A stretch of 64,000 nt of DNA from Frankiaceae bacterium (GTDB lineage: Bacteria > Actinomycetota > Actinomycetes > BP-191): assembly GCA_030840645.1 (NCBI GenBank), contig JAVEEC010000008.1, forward strand, positions 62,001 through 126,000, written 5' to 3'. The notes beneath the pieces were generated by a model. It did no database searches and had not been told where the DNA came from. It was given only the letters and a program-made list of their open reading frames with translations. Both the position numbers and the translations under genes were made by a program. This document shows, piece after piece, positions 1-7,879 of this stretch (within the stretch, counting starts at the first letter, position 1; the number at the start of each line of letters is the position of its first letter).

Positions 1-1418
1 TCGGCGTCGCCGTCTTCGCGCTGCTGCTGCGGATACACAACCTCGCCGTACCGGCGAAGGCGGCGTTCGACGAGGTCTACTACGCGTGCGACGCGCAGAT
101 GCTGTGGAAGTACGGCTACGAGCACGCCCACCTGAAGGACAACGTCTGCGTCGTCGACTCGACGACGACCGGCGCCGGGTTCGTCGTGCACCCGCCGCTC
201 GGCAAGTGGCTGATCGCGATCGGCGAGTGGATCTACGGCTACGACCCGAACGGCGGCGCCAGGTCGGCATTCGGCTGGCGCATCTCCGCGTGCGTCGTCG
301 GCGCGCTGTCGGTGCTGGTGCTCTGCCGCCTGGGGCGGCGGCTGTTCCGCTCGACGCTGCTCGGCTGCTTCGCCGGCCTGCTGCTCGCGCTCGACGGGCT
401 GCACTTCGTGCAGAGCCGGATGGCGATGCTCGACATCTTCCTGATGTTCTTCGTCGTCGCGGCCGCGGCGTGCCTCGTCGCCGACCGCGACTGGGGCCGG
501 CGGCGGCTGCAGCAACGGCTGACCGAGGACCGGTCGTTCCCAGGACCGTGGCTCGGCGCGCGGCCCTGGCGGATCGCGGCGGCGGTGCTGCTCGGCCTCG
601 CGCTCGGCACCAAGTGGAGCGCGGTGTATCACGTCCCGATCTTCCTGCTGGTGGCGTACGCGTGGGACGTGGGCGCGCGGCGCGCGGCCGGGATCAGGAA
701 GCCGTTCCGCGCGGCGTTGCTCAAGGACGGGCTCTACGCCCTCGGCATCTTCGTCGTCCTGCCGTTCGTCGCGTACGTCGCGACCTGGACCGGCTGGTTC
801 GTCACCGACGGAGGGTGGCGGCGGACCTGCGGCGAGCGCTACCCCACCTCCTGCGGGCCGGTCGCGGGGTTCATCAAGTACCACCGCGAGATCCTCGACT
901 TCCACGTCCACCTGCACTCGCCGCACCCGTACGCGTCGAAGCCGTGGGGGTGGCTGGTCCTCGCGCGGCCCGTCCTCTACGTGTACGAGACGCCGGCGAA
1001 GGGCACGTCGCAGGCCGTCCTCGCGATCGGCACCCCGGCGATCTGGTGGGCGTCGGTCCTCGCGCTGCTCGGCTGCGTCTGGGGCTGGATCTCGCGCCGC
1101 GACTGGCGGGCGGCGTTCATCCTGGCGGGGTTCGCGGTCGGGTACCTGCCGTGGTTCTGGCCGCCGGACCGGACCGAGTTCTTCTTCTACGCGCTGCCCG
1201 CGCTGCCGTTCCTCTGCCTCGCGCTGGCGTACGTCGCGGGCCTGGTCCTCGGCCCGCCCGACGCGAGCCCGACCCGGCGGCACGTCGGCGTGACGATCGT
1301 CGGCGCGTACGCGCTGCTCGTCGTCCTCAACTTCTTCTGGCTCTACCCGGTGCTCGCGGCGAAGGTGATCCCGTACGGGTCCTGGCACTCGCGGATGTGG
1401 TTCTCGTCCTGGATCTGA
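1..1418 (+). CDS. pmt: Dolichyl-phosphate-mannose--protein mannosyltransferase (GT39), 5'-truncated
   Basis: This membrane glycosyltransferase transfers mannose from polyprenyl-phosphate mannose to Ser/Thr of exported proteins. The open frame enters from the window edge (first full codon at base 3), so the N-terminus and first membrane segment are missing. FDEVYYA appears about 25 residues in, followed by HPPLGKW; both are hallmarks of the first PMT loop with its acidic catalytic residue. The rest alternates hydrophobic segments and loops. The C-terminus has the WPPDRTEFFFY stretch and ends WFSSWI, as in actinobacterial Pmt. Mycobacterial Rv1002c is the likely counterpart and lies in the same neighbourhood as the genes to the right. 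The gene converges on a tRNA gene, with a strong hairpin just after the stop. The family assignment is secure; the start lies outside the window. Confidence 0.93.
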   Translation, partial: GVAVFALLLRIHNLAVPAKAAFDEVYYACDAQMLWKYGYEHAHLKDNVCVVDSTTTGAGFVVHPPLGKWLIAIGEWIYGYDPNGGARSAFGWRISACVVGALSVLVLCRLGRRLFRSTLLGCFAGLLLALDGLHFVQSRMAMLDIFLMFFVVAAAACLVADRDWGRRRLQQRLTEDRSFPGPWLGARPWRIAAAVLLGLALGTKWSAVYHVPIFLLVAYAWDVGARRAAGIRKPFRAALLKDGLYALGIFVVLPFVAYVATWTGWFVTDGGWRRTCGERYPTSCGPVAGFIKYHREILDFHVHLHSPHPYASKPWGWLVLARPVLYVYETPAKGTSQAVLAIGTPAIWWASVLALLGCVWGWISRRDWRAAFILAGFAVGYLPWFWPPDRTEFFFYALPALPFLCLALAYVAGLVLGPPDASPTRRHVGVTIVGAYALLVVLNFFWLYPVLAAKVIPYGSWHSRMWFSSWI

Positions 1419-1428
1419 CGAACGAGCA

Positions 1429-1456
1429 CGGACCCTGGTCGTGAGACCAGGGTCCG
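1429..1456. terminator. Perfect 12-bp hairpin between pmt and tRNA-Ala
   Basis: A 12-bp perfect stem (CGGACCCTGGTC and its complement) closes a GTGA loop 10 nt after the pmt stop. It also lies 14 nt past the 3' end of the leftward tRNA-Ala gene, so it could serve both strands. There is no T tract, which is common for actinobacterial terminators. The function is inferred from position and symmetry. Confidence 0.65.
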
Positions 1457-1470
1457 CGGCGGTCGGGTCG

Positions 1471-1544
1471 TGGAGGTGAGGGGATTCGAACCCCTGGCCT
1501 CTTCCGTGCGAGGGAAGCGCTCTACCGGACTGAGCCACACCCCC
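1471..1544 (-). tRNA. tRNA-Ala (anticodon CGC)
   Basis: Read on the minus strand, the 74-nt sequence folds as a cloverleaf. The acceptor stem is GGGGGTG paired with CACCTCC (one G-T pair), followed by discriminator A. The D arm contains GGCTCAG...; the anticodon stem is CTTCC/GGAAG with loop CTCGCAC, so the anticodon is CGC, reading GCG (Ala). The T arm is AGGGG-TTCGAAT-CCCCT. No CCA is encoded. It lies about 30 bp downstream of sepX, in the same direction. Confidence 0.93.
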
Positions 1545-1575
1545 TGATCGCGGAGAGCGACGCTACCACGCAGCG

Positions 1576-2148
1576 TCAGTCGTTGACGGCCCTGCGGCGC
1601 TCGTCCGGCTCCGGCATCGACAGGACCGTGGCGGTGGCGCCGTGGGCCGCGTCGTACGCCGCGCGGTGGGCCGCCTCGCGCTCGGCCAGCGCCACGCGCC
1701 GCTGCGCCCGGGCCGCCTCGGCGGCGGCGAGCGTCGAGCGGCGGAGGAATACGACGTACCCCACCAGCCCCGCGTCGATGGTCAGGTGGATCCAGACCCA
1801 CGGCCCGCCGAGCAGCAGCCCCGCGAACGACACCCCCGACGCGATGACGAGCCGGCGCAGCATCGTGCGACGGCGGTCCAGCGCGGTCGTCCGGGTCCGC
1901 GCCGGGTCGGTGACGCGGGTGCCCGGCGTGACGATGTACCGGCCGCCGGCCTGGCTCGCGGCGTGGCGCGCCGGGGCGCGGCGCGAGAGCACGCGCATGG
2001 CGTTGGAGTACTTGTCGATGGAGCGGCCGTCGTTCGCGGCGTCGCGGCCGTCCCTGGTGGCCCACGCGATCACGGTGAACCACAGGACGGCGAGCCCTGC
2101 GATCAGTGGCACGAGAACGACGGTACGGGCGGTGCGGACACCCATCAC
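1576..2148 (-). CDS. sepX: SepX/GlpR-like divisome membrane protein
   Basis: This 190-aa membrane protein has one N-terminal hydrophobic segment (about residues 9-28), a basic linker, and a second hydrophobic region (about 98-130) followed by an Ala/Arg/Glu-rich tail that looks helical. It ends a leftward series galU-glp-rimJ-sepX, the arrangement known in corynebacteria, mycobacteria and streptomycetes. There the product (SepX in Streptomyces, GlpR in Corynebacterium) is a divisome component and membrane receptor for the gephyrin-like Glp. The start is ambiguous: a GTG at 2148 is followed directly by ATG at 2145. The call rests mainly on gene order plus topology, since the family diverges strongly in sequence. 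rimJ ends 28 bp upstream. Confidence 0.72.
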   Translation of the reverse strand: MMGVRTARTVVLVPLIAGLAVLWFTVIAWATRDGRDAANDGRSIDKYSNAMRVLSRRAPARHAASQAGGRYIVTPGTRVTDPARTRTTALDRRRTMLRRLVIASGVSFAGLLLGGPWVWIHLTIDAGLVGYVVFLRRSTLAAAEAARAQRRVALAEREAAHRAAYDAAHGATATVLSMPEPDERRRAVND

Positions 2149-2176
2149 GTAGGCGCGCCGCCGACATGTCGACCCG

Positions 2177-2791
2177 TTAGGAAGGTCTCACCCGGGCCGC
2201 ATGCCAGCGGCGCAACAGACCGCCGGGAACCTCCTCGGACGTGAGCGCGTAGCAGAGGTGGTCGCGGTACCCGCCGTCGATCAGCAGGTACCGCTCGCGG
2301 ACACCTTCCTCGCGGAACCCGAGCTTCTCGACGACGCGGCGCGACGCGGTGTTCTCCGGGCGGACGTTCGCCTCGACGCGGTGCAGCCGGACCGCGCCGA
2401 AGCAGTGGTCGACCAGCAGCGCGACGGCGGTCGGCGTGATGCCGCGGCCGGCGTAACGGCCGTCGATCCAGTAGCCGACGAAGCAGGAGTTCAGCGAGCC
2501 GCGCCAGATGTTGCCCGCCGTCACCTGCCCGACCAGCCGGCCCTCGTACGTCACCGCGAACGGCAGCGTCGTCCCCTCGCGCGCGTGCCGCCGGAGCTGC
2601 CGCAGCATCGGCGGGAACGCCGCCACCGCGTACCGCTGCGCCCACGTCCCCGCGCCCGCCGGCTCCCACGGCGCGAGCCAGGCTTCGTTCGCGAGGCGGA
2701 CCTCGCTCCACGCCGCCGCATCGCGCATCCGGAACGGCCGCAGCGCCACGTCGCCGTCGGCCAGCGACGCCGGCCAACCGGACCGCGTCAT
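2177..2791 (-). CDS. rimJ: GNAT N-acetyltransferase, RimJ-like
   Basis: This 204-aa acetyl-CoA-dependent N-acyltransferase belongs to the RimJ/RimL branch, which acetylates protein N-termini such as ribosomal protein S5. Visible features are the N-terminal VALRPFRMRDA strand-helix, GYWIDGRYAGRGITPTAV (the acetyl-CoA-binding Q/RxxGxG/A equivalent at about residue 125), and a C-terminal VEKLGFREEGVRERYLLIDG block typical of RimJ. The ATG overlaps the glp stop as ATGA, so translation is probably coupled. A much longer upstream frame is an out-of-phase shadow of glp and was rejected. Its place between glp and sepX is conserved in actinobacteria (Rv0995 in M. tuberculosis). The substrate here is unknown; RimJ is a family-level name. 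Confidence 0.88.
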   Translation of the reverse strand: MTRSGWPASLADGDVALRPFRMRDAAAWSEVRLANEAWLAPWEPAGAGTWAQRYAVAAFPPMLRQLRRHAREGTTLPFAVTYEGRLVGQVTAGNIWRGSLNSCFVGYWIDGRYAGRGITPTAVALLVDHCFGAVRLHRVEANVRPENTASRRVVEKLGFREEGVRERYLLIDGGYRDHLCYALTSEEVPGGLLRRWHAARVRPS

Positions 2792-3999
2792 ATCCCGCGG
2801 CGTTCCAGCAGCCAGGTCAGCAACGGCGTCCCGGCGGCGACCTCGGTGACGTCCTCGGGGACGATCGCGAGGCCGTTCGCGCTCGCCAGCCCGGTGAGCG
2901 TGTCGCCGGTCGGCGTGACGACCCAGCGGTCCGCGGAGCGCTCGACTTTGACGCGGACGAAGTGCCGCCGCCCGCCCGGCGACGCGAACGCCTGCGTCGT
3001 CACGGCGCTGACGTGCGGCCGGCCGAGGGTCTCGGCGCCGAGCATCCGGCGCAGCGCCGGGCGGACGAACACCTCGAACGACACGAGCGCCGCGACCGCG
3101 TCGCCCTGCAGCGCGAACACCGGCACCACCTCGGCGCCGATGACGCCGAACGCCGTGACGCCGCCCGGGTGCATCGCGACCTCGTCGGACGACGCGCTGC
3201 CGAGCCGCGCGAGGACGTCGCGGACGGCGTCGTACCCGCCGGACCGGAGCCCGCCGACGAGGACGACGACGTCGGCCTGGATCAGGTGGTCCTCGAGCAG
3301 CGCGGCCAGCGGCTGCGGGTCGTCGGGGACGATGCCGGCGTGGAACGCGATCGCACCCGCCTCGCGGACCGCCGCGCAGATCGCGTACCCCGCGGCGTCC
3401 GCCGACTGTCCTGGAGCGATGTCGCGGCCCGCGTCGACCAGCTCGCTGCCGACCGAGACGACGACGACGCGCGGCTTGGGGCGGACGAGGACGTTGCGCC
3501 GCCCCGCCGCGACCAGCAGGCCGACCTGCGCGGCGCCGACCACCGAGTCGTGGGCGAGCACCTGGGCGCCGTCCGCGACGTCCTCGCCGCGGCGGCGGAC
3601 GTACGTGCCGGCGGGCGCGGTGCGCGCGACGCGCACCTGCGCGACGCCGCCGTCGGTCCAGGCGGTCGGGATGACGGCGTCGGCGCCGTTGGGCACGGCG
3701 GCGCCCGCGACGACGCGCGCGCACATGCCGTCCTGCACCGAGAAGTCCGGCGACCGGCCCGCCGCCACGTCGCCCGCGACGTGCAGCGTCACCGGCGACT
3801 CCGGCTCGGCCGCCGCGACGTCGATCGAGCGGACGGCGTACCCGTCCGTCGCGGCCGTGTCGGCAACCGGGACCGGCCGCGTCGCGACGACGTCCTCGGC
3901 GAGGACGCAGCCGTGCGCTTCGAGCAGCCGCAGCTCCAGCTCGCGCAGCGGCGCGACCGACGCGAGCACCTGCTGGAGGTGCGTGTCGACGGCCTTCAC
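2788..3999 (-). CDS. glp: Gephyrin-like Glp / MoeA-family protein with degenerate active-site motifs
   Basis: This 403-aa protein has MoeA/gephyrin-E architecture: an N-terminal domain with TDGYAV (about residue 50), a central MPT-binding domain, and a C-terminal beta domain. Position next to rimJ and sepX identifies it with Glp of Corynebacterium, which bridges the division machinery through GlpR. Canonical MoeA motifs are eroded. TGDEL is VGSEL, GGVSVGxxD is GGLRSGGYD (about 253), MKPGKP is MHPGGV (about 280), and GLPGNPVS is ALQGDAVA (about 298). The Lys, Pro and Asp residues needed for molybdate insertion are therefore largely gone, although SFEVFVRPALR after them is kept. A structural, non-enzymatic role is my inference. 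The GTG start overlaps the galU stop (GTGA), and the stop overlaps rimJ (ATGA). Confidence 0.87.
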   Translation of the reverse strand: MKAVDTHLQQVLASVAPLRELELRLLEAHGCVLAEDVVATRPVPVADTAATDGYAVRSIDVAAAEPESPVTLHVAGDVAAGRSPDFSVQDGMCARVVAGAAVPNGADAVIPTAWTDGGVAQVRVARTAPAGTYVRRRGEDVADGAQVLAHDSVVGAAQVGLLVAAGRRNVLVRPKPRVVVVSVGSELVDAGRDIAPGQSADAAGYAICAAVREAGAIAFHAGIVPDDPQPLAALLEDHLIQADVVVLVGGLRSGGYDAVRDVLARLGSASSDEVAMHPGGVTAFGVIGAEVVPVFALQGDAVAALVSFEVFVRPALRRMLGAETLGRPHVSAVTTQAFASPGGRRHFVRVKVERSADRWVVTPTGDTLTGLASANGLAIVPEDVTEVAAGTPLLTWLLERRGI

Positions 4000-4874
4000 G
4001 TCCGCGAGCCCACGAACGTCGTGAGCCAGGTGAGGAACTCGGGGCCGATGTCGGGGCGTTCGACGGCGAGCTGGACGACGGCCTTGAGGTAGTCGGACCG
4101 GTCGCCCGTGTCGTACCGCCGCCCGCGGAACACGACGCCGTGCATCGGCTCGGTCGCGATCAGCCCCTGCAGCGCGTCGGTCAGCTGGATCTCGCCGCCG
4201 CGCCCCGGCTTCGTGTGCCGCAGCTCCTCGAACACCGAAGGGGAGAGCACGTACCGGCCGATGACCGCGAGGTTGCTCGGCGCCTCGTCCGGCTCCGGCT
4301 TCTCGACCAGGCCGGTGACGCGGACGACGTCGCCGGTGCCGTCGACGGCCGCGCAGCCGTACAGCGACACCTGCTCCGGCGGCACCTCCATCAGCGCGAC
4401 GACGCTGCCGCCGTGCTCCGCCTGCGCCTCGATCATCGGGGTCAGCAGCGGGTCGCGTTCGTCGATCAGGTCGTCGCCGAGGAGCACCGCGAACGGCTGG
4501 TCGCCGACGTGCGCCGCCGCGCAGAGGACGGCGTGACCGAGGCCCAGCGGCTCGCCCTGCCTGATGTAGTGGACGTCGGCGAGGTCGGCGGACTCGCGGA
4601 CCATCGCGAGCCGCTTGTCGTCGCCCTTGGCCTCCAGCGCGGACTCCAGCTCCCACATCCGGTCGAAGTGATCTTCGAGCGTCCGCTTGCCGCGGCCCGT
4701 GATGAACAGCAGGTCGGTCAGGCCCGCGCGCACGGCCTCCTCGACGACGTACTGGATCGCGGGCTTGTCGACGACAGGGAGCATCTCCTTGGGCGACGCC
4801 TTGGTCGCGGGGAGGAACCGCGTTCCCAGCCCGGCGGCCGGGACGACGGCCTTGGTGAGGGGACGGGATCGCAT
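3996..4874 (-). CDS. galU: UTP--glucose-1-phosphate uridylyltransferase
   Basis: This 292-aa cytoplasmic nucleotidyltransferase makes UDP-glucose from UTP and glucose-1-phosphate, a precursor for cell-wall polysaccharides, glycolipids and trehalose. The signature VVPAAGLGTRFLPATKASPKEMLPV is present at residues 10-34 (split here by description: nucleotide loop GLGTRFLPATK, then PKEMLP). VEKPxP follows in the middle, with GRYVLSP and TGDRSDYLKA near the end, all standard for bacterial GalU. The length is normal. The ATG follows a TANNNT box by only 6 nt and has no Shine-Dalgarno, so the mRNA is probably leaderless. The gene overlaps glp by 4 bases and lies 29 bp after the diguanylate cyclase gene. 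Confidence 0.97.
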   Translation of the reverse strand: MRSRPLTKAVVPAAGLGTRFLPATKASPKEMLPVVDKPAIQYVVEEAVRAGLTDLLFITGRGKRTLEDHFDRMWELESALEAKGDDKRLAMVRESADLADVHYIRQGEPLGLGHAVLCAAAHVGDQPFAVLLGDDLIDERDPLLTPMIEAQAEHGGSVVALMEVPPEQVSLYGCAAVDGTGDVVRVTGLVEKPEPDEAPSNLAVIGRYVLSPSVFEELRHTKPGRGGEIQLTDALQGLIATEPMHGVVFRGRRYDTGDRSDYLKAVVQLAVERPDIGPEFLTWLTTFVGSRT

Positions 4875-4880
4875 GCCCGC

Positions 4881-4886
4881 ACCCTA
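4881..4886 (-). promoter_or_regulatory. -10 box of galU, leaderless spacing
   Basis: TAGGGT on the minus strand, followed by 6 nt (GCGGGC) and the ATG of galU. This is the spacing seen for leaderless actinobacterial transcripts. It would give the galU-glp-rimJ-sepX genes their own promoter. Confidence 0.6.
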
Positions 4887-4903
4887 ACGAACGTGCGGTG
4901 CCG

Positions 4904-7195
4904 CTACGCGGCGCCGGCGGCGCCCGCGGACTGGCGCGCCGTGACGCCGTCGTCGCCGGGGCGGTGCGCGACCTCGTCGGGCTCGACGTGGTACGCGCTC
5001 CGGTCGGCCGCGGTCGCGGCGGGCGGCGTGGCGGTGCGCGGTCCCGACTCCTCGGTCGCCGCCTCGTCGGCGGCCACACCCATGCCGGTGTCGACCTCGT
5101 CGTCGAGCAGCCCGCTGTCCAGCACGTCCGGGCCCTGGCGCGCCGGGGCGACGGCGGCCTCGGGCGCCGGGCTCTCGGGCGTCGCGGTCGCGACCCAGTA
5201 GCCGTCGCGGCCCGACTCCTTGGCGGCGTAGAGCGCGGAGTCCGCGGACTTGACCAGCGTCGCGCCCCCGCGGCCATGCTCGGGGTAGACCGCGACGCCG
5301 ACCGAGACCGTGACGCGGATCGGCTCCTCGCCGGCCGCGCCGAACGGCCGCTGCCGGACGATCTCGCAGATCTTCCCCGCGGCCAGCGTGGCGCCTTCCA
5401 GGTCGGTCTCCGGGAGGATCAGCACGAACTCCTCGCCGCCGTAGCGCGCCAGCGTGTCGACCTCGCGGATCGCGCTCTTGACCCGCGTCGCGAGCTCGAT
5501 GAGGACGGAGTCGCCGCGCTGGTGGCCGTACACGTCGTTGACCTGCTTGAACTTGTCGAGGTCGAAGATGAGCAGCGCGAGCGGCCGCTGGAACCTGCTG
5601 GCGCGCTCGATCTCCTTGTCGAAGTTCATCTGGAAGTAGCGGTAGTTCCACAGCCCGGTCAGGCCGTCGGTGATCGAGAGGCGCTGCGCCTCCTGGTGCA
5701 GGAGCACGTTGTCGATCGCGACCGTGGCCTGGTTCGCGAACGAGCGGATCGTCGCGAGGTCGTTGTCGTCGAACGCGTCCGCGTCGACGCGGTCGTAGAG
5801 GTTCAGGACGCCGATGACCCGGCCCTGGCTCTTCAGCGGAACGGCGATGACGGAGTCCGCACGCGGCTCGCTCTCGGCCAGCCGCAGGTCGGTGTCGCCG
5901 AGCCCGACGGTGCCGTGCACGCCCTCGCCGGTCTGCGCGACGCAGCCCGCGACACCCTCGCCGACCGCGACGCGGACCGACGCCGACGAGAGCCGCCCGT
6001 CGAGGCCGCGGCCGACCTTGAGGTACAGCTCGTCGCGGTTGCCGGAGAACAGCATCAGCGCGCCGGCCTCGGCCCTGATCGTGACCATCGCGGTCTCCAG
6101 GATCACCGCGAGCATCTTCTTCAGGTCGTGGGTAGAGGAGAGCGTGTCGCCGAGCCGGGTGAGGTTGCGCTTCAGCTCGTCGCGGCTGTCCTGCAGCGCG
6201 TGGATGTAGGTCCGCAGCTCGTCGGTCATGGTGTTGAACGCGAGCGCCAGCCGCCCCACCTCGTCGCGCGACTTGATGTCGATGTGCGTGTCGAGGTGGC
6301 CGTCGGCGACCGCGAGCGCGGCCTCGGACAGCTCGGCGAGCGGCCGCGTCGTGACCCGCGCCATCAGCCAGCCGAGCATCCCGGCCATCGCGACGAACAC
6401 CGCGAGGATCGCGATGAGACCGCGCCACGTCTTGCCCTGGCTCTGCTGCGCCGCGGCGCGCGAGACCGACGTGAACGCCGTAGGACCGCGGTCGAGGACG
6501 CGGCTCGCGGAGACCAGCAGCGGCCCGGTCTCGACCCGGACGCTGCTGTCGGACAGGGCGGTGACCGCGGCGATCTGCTCGGGGTCGTTCAGCGTCGTGG
6601 TGGTGGGCTTGTGGTCGGCGTCGGTGAACGTCACGTCGGTGTGCGCCGGCTGCGCGGCCTTCAACGTCACGTCGTCGAGCCAGAAGCCCGCGAGCGAGTA
6701 GCCGACGGTGCAGGTCGCGCAGTCCTTCACGATCGCGACGCTGGAGTACAGCGCGTACGGCGTCGCGCGGTGGGAGCGGTCCTTCGCCATGGCGTTCATC
6801 TGCGCCGCCGCGGTGGGCGCGTTCTTCGCCAGCCGGTACCGCGGCGGGCGGTTGACGGCGGAGGCCGCGACGGTGCCGTTCTTGTCGAGGATCGCGACGA
6901 AGTCCGCGCCCGACCCCGCGGCGAACTGCGTCACCTGCTTGGCGAGCAGCGTCCGGTCAGGGGCGGTGAGCGCGGAGCCCGCGCCGCTCGTCACGAGGTC
7001 GCCGGCGGCATCGTCGGCGCGGGTGGCGGTGGTCTGCAGGACCTTGTTCAGGCTGCCGGCCGCGAACTCCAGCTGGTCGCCGATCCTGCGGTCCTGCTGC
7101 TGGTTGATCATGAACAGCACGATCAGTGCCGTCACCGTCAGCGGGACGAGGACGATCGCGACGAGCGTGATGGAGAGCCGAACGCGCAACGGCAC
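4904..7195 (-). CDS. Membrane diguanylate cyclase (sensor-HAMP-GAF-GGDEF)
   Basis: This 763-aa signalling enzyme should make cyclic di-GMP from GTP. Domains in order: N-terminal transmembrane anchor (about 5-28), an extracytoplasmic Cache-like sensor (30-255) holding a CATC pair, a second membrane segment (about 260-282), HAMP with RPLAEL (283-335), GAF (about 370-505), and GGDEF (about 515-675). The active site is intact as RYGGEEF (about 588). An inhibitory RxxD motif (REVD) sits five residues before it, so product feedback is likely. The tail of about 90 residues is Ala/Pro-rich. I chose GTG 7195 because GGGAGG lies 8 nt upstream; GTG 7222 is the longer alternative. It lies between the folate gene and galU, a position not occupied by a cyclase in mycobacteria as I remember it. 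Confidence 0.93.
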   Translation of the reverse strand: MPLRVRLSITLVAIVLVPLTVTALIVLFMINQQQDRRIGDQLEFAAGSLNKVLQTTATRADDAAGDLVTSGAGSALTAPDRTLLAKQVTQFAAGSGADFVAILDKNGTVAASAVNRPPRYRLAKNAPTAAAQMNAMAKDRSHRATPYALYSSVAIVKDCATCTVGYSLAGFWLDDVTLKAAQPAHTDVTFTDADHKPTTTTLNDPEQIAAVTALSDSSVRVETGPLLVSASRVLDRGPTAFTSVSRAAAQQSQGKTWRGLIAILAVFVAMAGMLGWLMARVTTRPLAELSEAALAVADGHLDTHIDIKSRDEVGRLALAFNTMTDELRTYIHALQDSRDELKRNLTRLGDTLSSTHDLKKMLAVILETAMVTIRAEAGALMLFSGNRDELYLKVGRGLDGRLSSASVRVAVGEGVAGCVAQTGEGVHGTVGLGDTDLRLAESEPRADSVIAVPLKSQGRVIGVLNLYDRVDADAFDDNDLATIRSFANQATVAIDNVLLHQEAQRLSITDGLTGLWNYRYFQMNFDKEIERASRFQRPLALLIFDLDKFKQVNDVYGHQRGDSVLIELATRVKSAIREVDTLARYGGEEFVLILPETDLEGATLAAGKICEIVRQRPFGAAGEEPIRVTVSVGVAVYPEHGRGGATLVKSADSALYAAKESGRDGYWVATATPESPAPEAAVAPARQGPDVLDSGLLDDEVDTGMGVAADEAATEESGPRTATPPAATAADRSAYHVEPDEVAHRPGDDGVTARQSAGAAGAA

Positions 7196-7279
7196 TGCGC
7201 TCGCCTCCCATCTCGGCCGCACGCCGGCCAGACCCCGTCCCCTGTGGCGTCGGCAGGTCCTGGAACCGCCTTGAGTGAC

Positions 7280-7879
7280 ATGCTCGCACCCGTGGGCGGG
7301 CCCGGGGACGGAAACGACATTCTCGCGGCGAAGGGCATGCTGCGTAACTCCCTGCTGGCCGCCCGTTCATCGCTGCCGGCGGCGGAGCGAGCGGCGCTCG
7401 GTGCCGCGCTCGCGGCCCGCGTGCTCGCGCTGCCCGAGGTCGGGGCGGCGGCCGTCGTGGCGGCGTTCGTGGGCACGGGTTCCGAGCCACCGACGCTGCC
7501 GCTGCTGGACGTCCTGCGCGAGCGGGGCGTCGTCGTGCTGCTGCCGGTGCTGCTGCCCGGCAACGGCCTGGCGTGGGGGGGGTACGACGGCTCGCTCGTC
7601 GAGGGACGGCGCGGCCTGCTGGAGCCGCCGGCCGCCGGGCGGTCGCTCGCTGATGCCGACGTGGTGCTCGTGCCCGGGGTGGCGTACGACGCCTCCGGGG
7701 GACGGCTCGGTCGTGGCGGCGGCTCCTACGACCGCGCGCTGGCCGCCGTCTCCGCACCGGTCGTCGGCTTGGGGTACGACGGCGAGGTCGTCGACCGGGT
7801 GCCGGTCGAGCCGCACGACGTTCGCGTCGACGTCGTGGTGACTCCGGGCGGGGTGCTGCGGGTCCGGCCGGGAACCTAG
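7280..7879 (+). CDS. 5-formyltetrahydrofolate cyclo-ligase
   Basis: This 199-aa cytoplasmic enzyme converts 5-formyl-THF to 5,10-methenyl-THF with ATP, rescuing a dead-end folate. N-terminal KGMLRNSLLAARSSL matches the basic first helix of the family. The diagnostic C-terminal substrate loop is present as GRLGRGGGSYDRAL (about residue 138), preceded by VLVPGVAYDASG. The ATG at 7280 is 57 bp from the divergent cyclase gene. A TTG at 7271 and an ATG at 7338 are in frame, but the first seems the best fit to family length. The last bases CTAG are shared with the stop of the convergent VOC gene. The neighbour relation with galU and FmdB is conserved (Rv0992c in M. tuberculosis). Confidence 0.94.
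   Translation: MLAPVGGPGDGNDILAAKGMLRNSLLAARSSLPAAERAALGAALAARVLALPEVGAAAVVAAFVGTGSEPPTLPLLDVLRERGVVVLLPVLLPGNGLAWGGYDGSLVEGRRGLLEPPAAGRSLADADVVLVPGVAYDASGGRLGRGGGSYDRALAAVSAPVVGLGYDGEVVDRVPVEPHDVRVDVVVTPGGVLRVRPGT

Noticed and set aside
86-1444. Long Arg-rich frame overlapping pmt
   Set aside because: Out-of-phase shadow with no hydrophobic pattern. Dozens of such frames occur because high GC removes stops; I kept only frames with family motifs or coding structure.
2788-3999. Annotating this simply as molybdopterin molybdenumtransferase MoeA
   Set aside because: Catalytic motifs are lost and the neighbours are the divisome set, so Glp is the better name.
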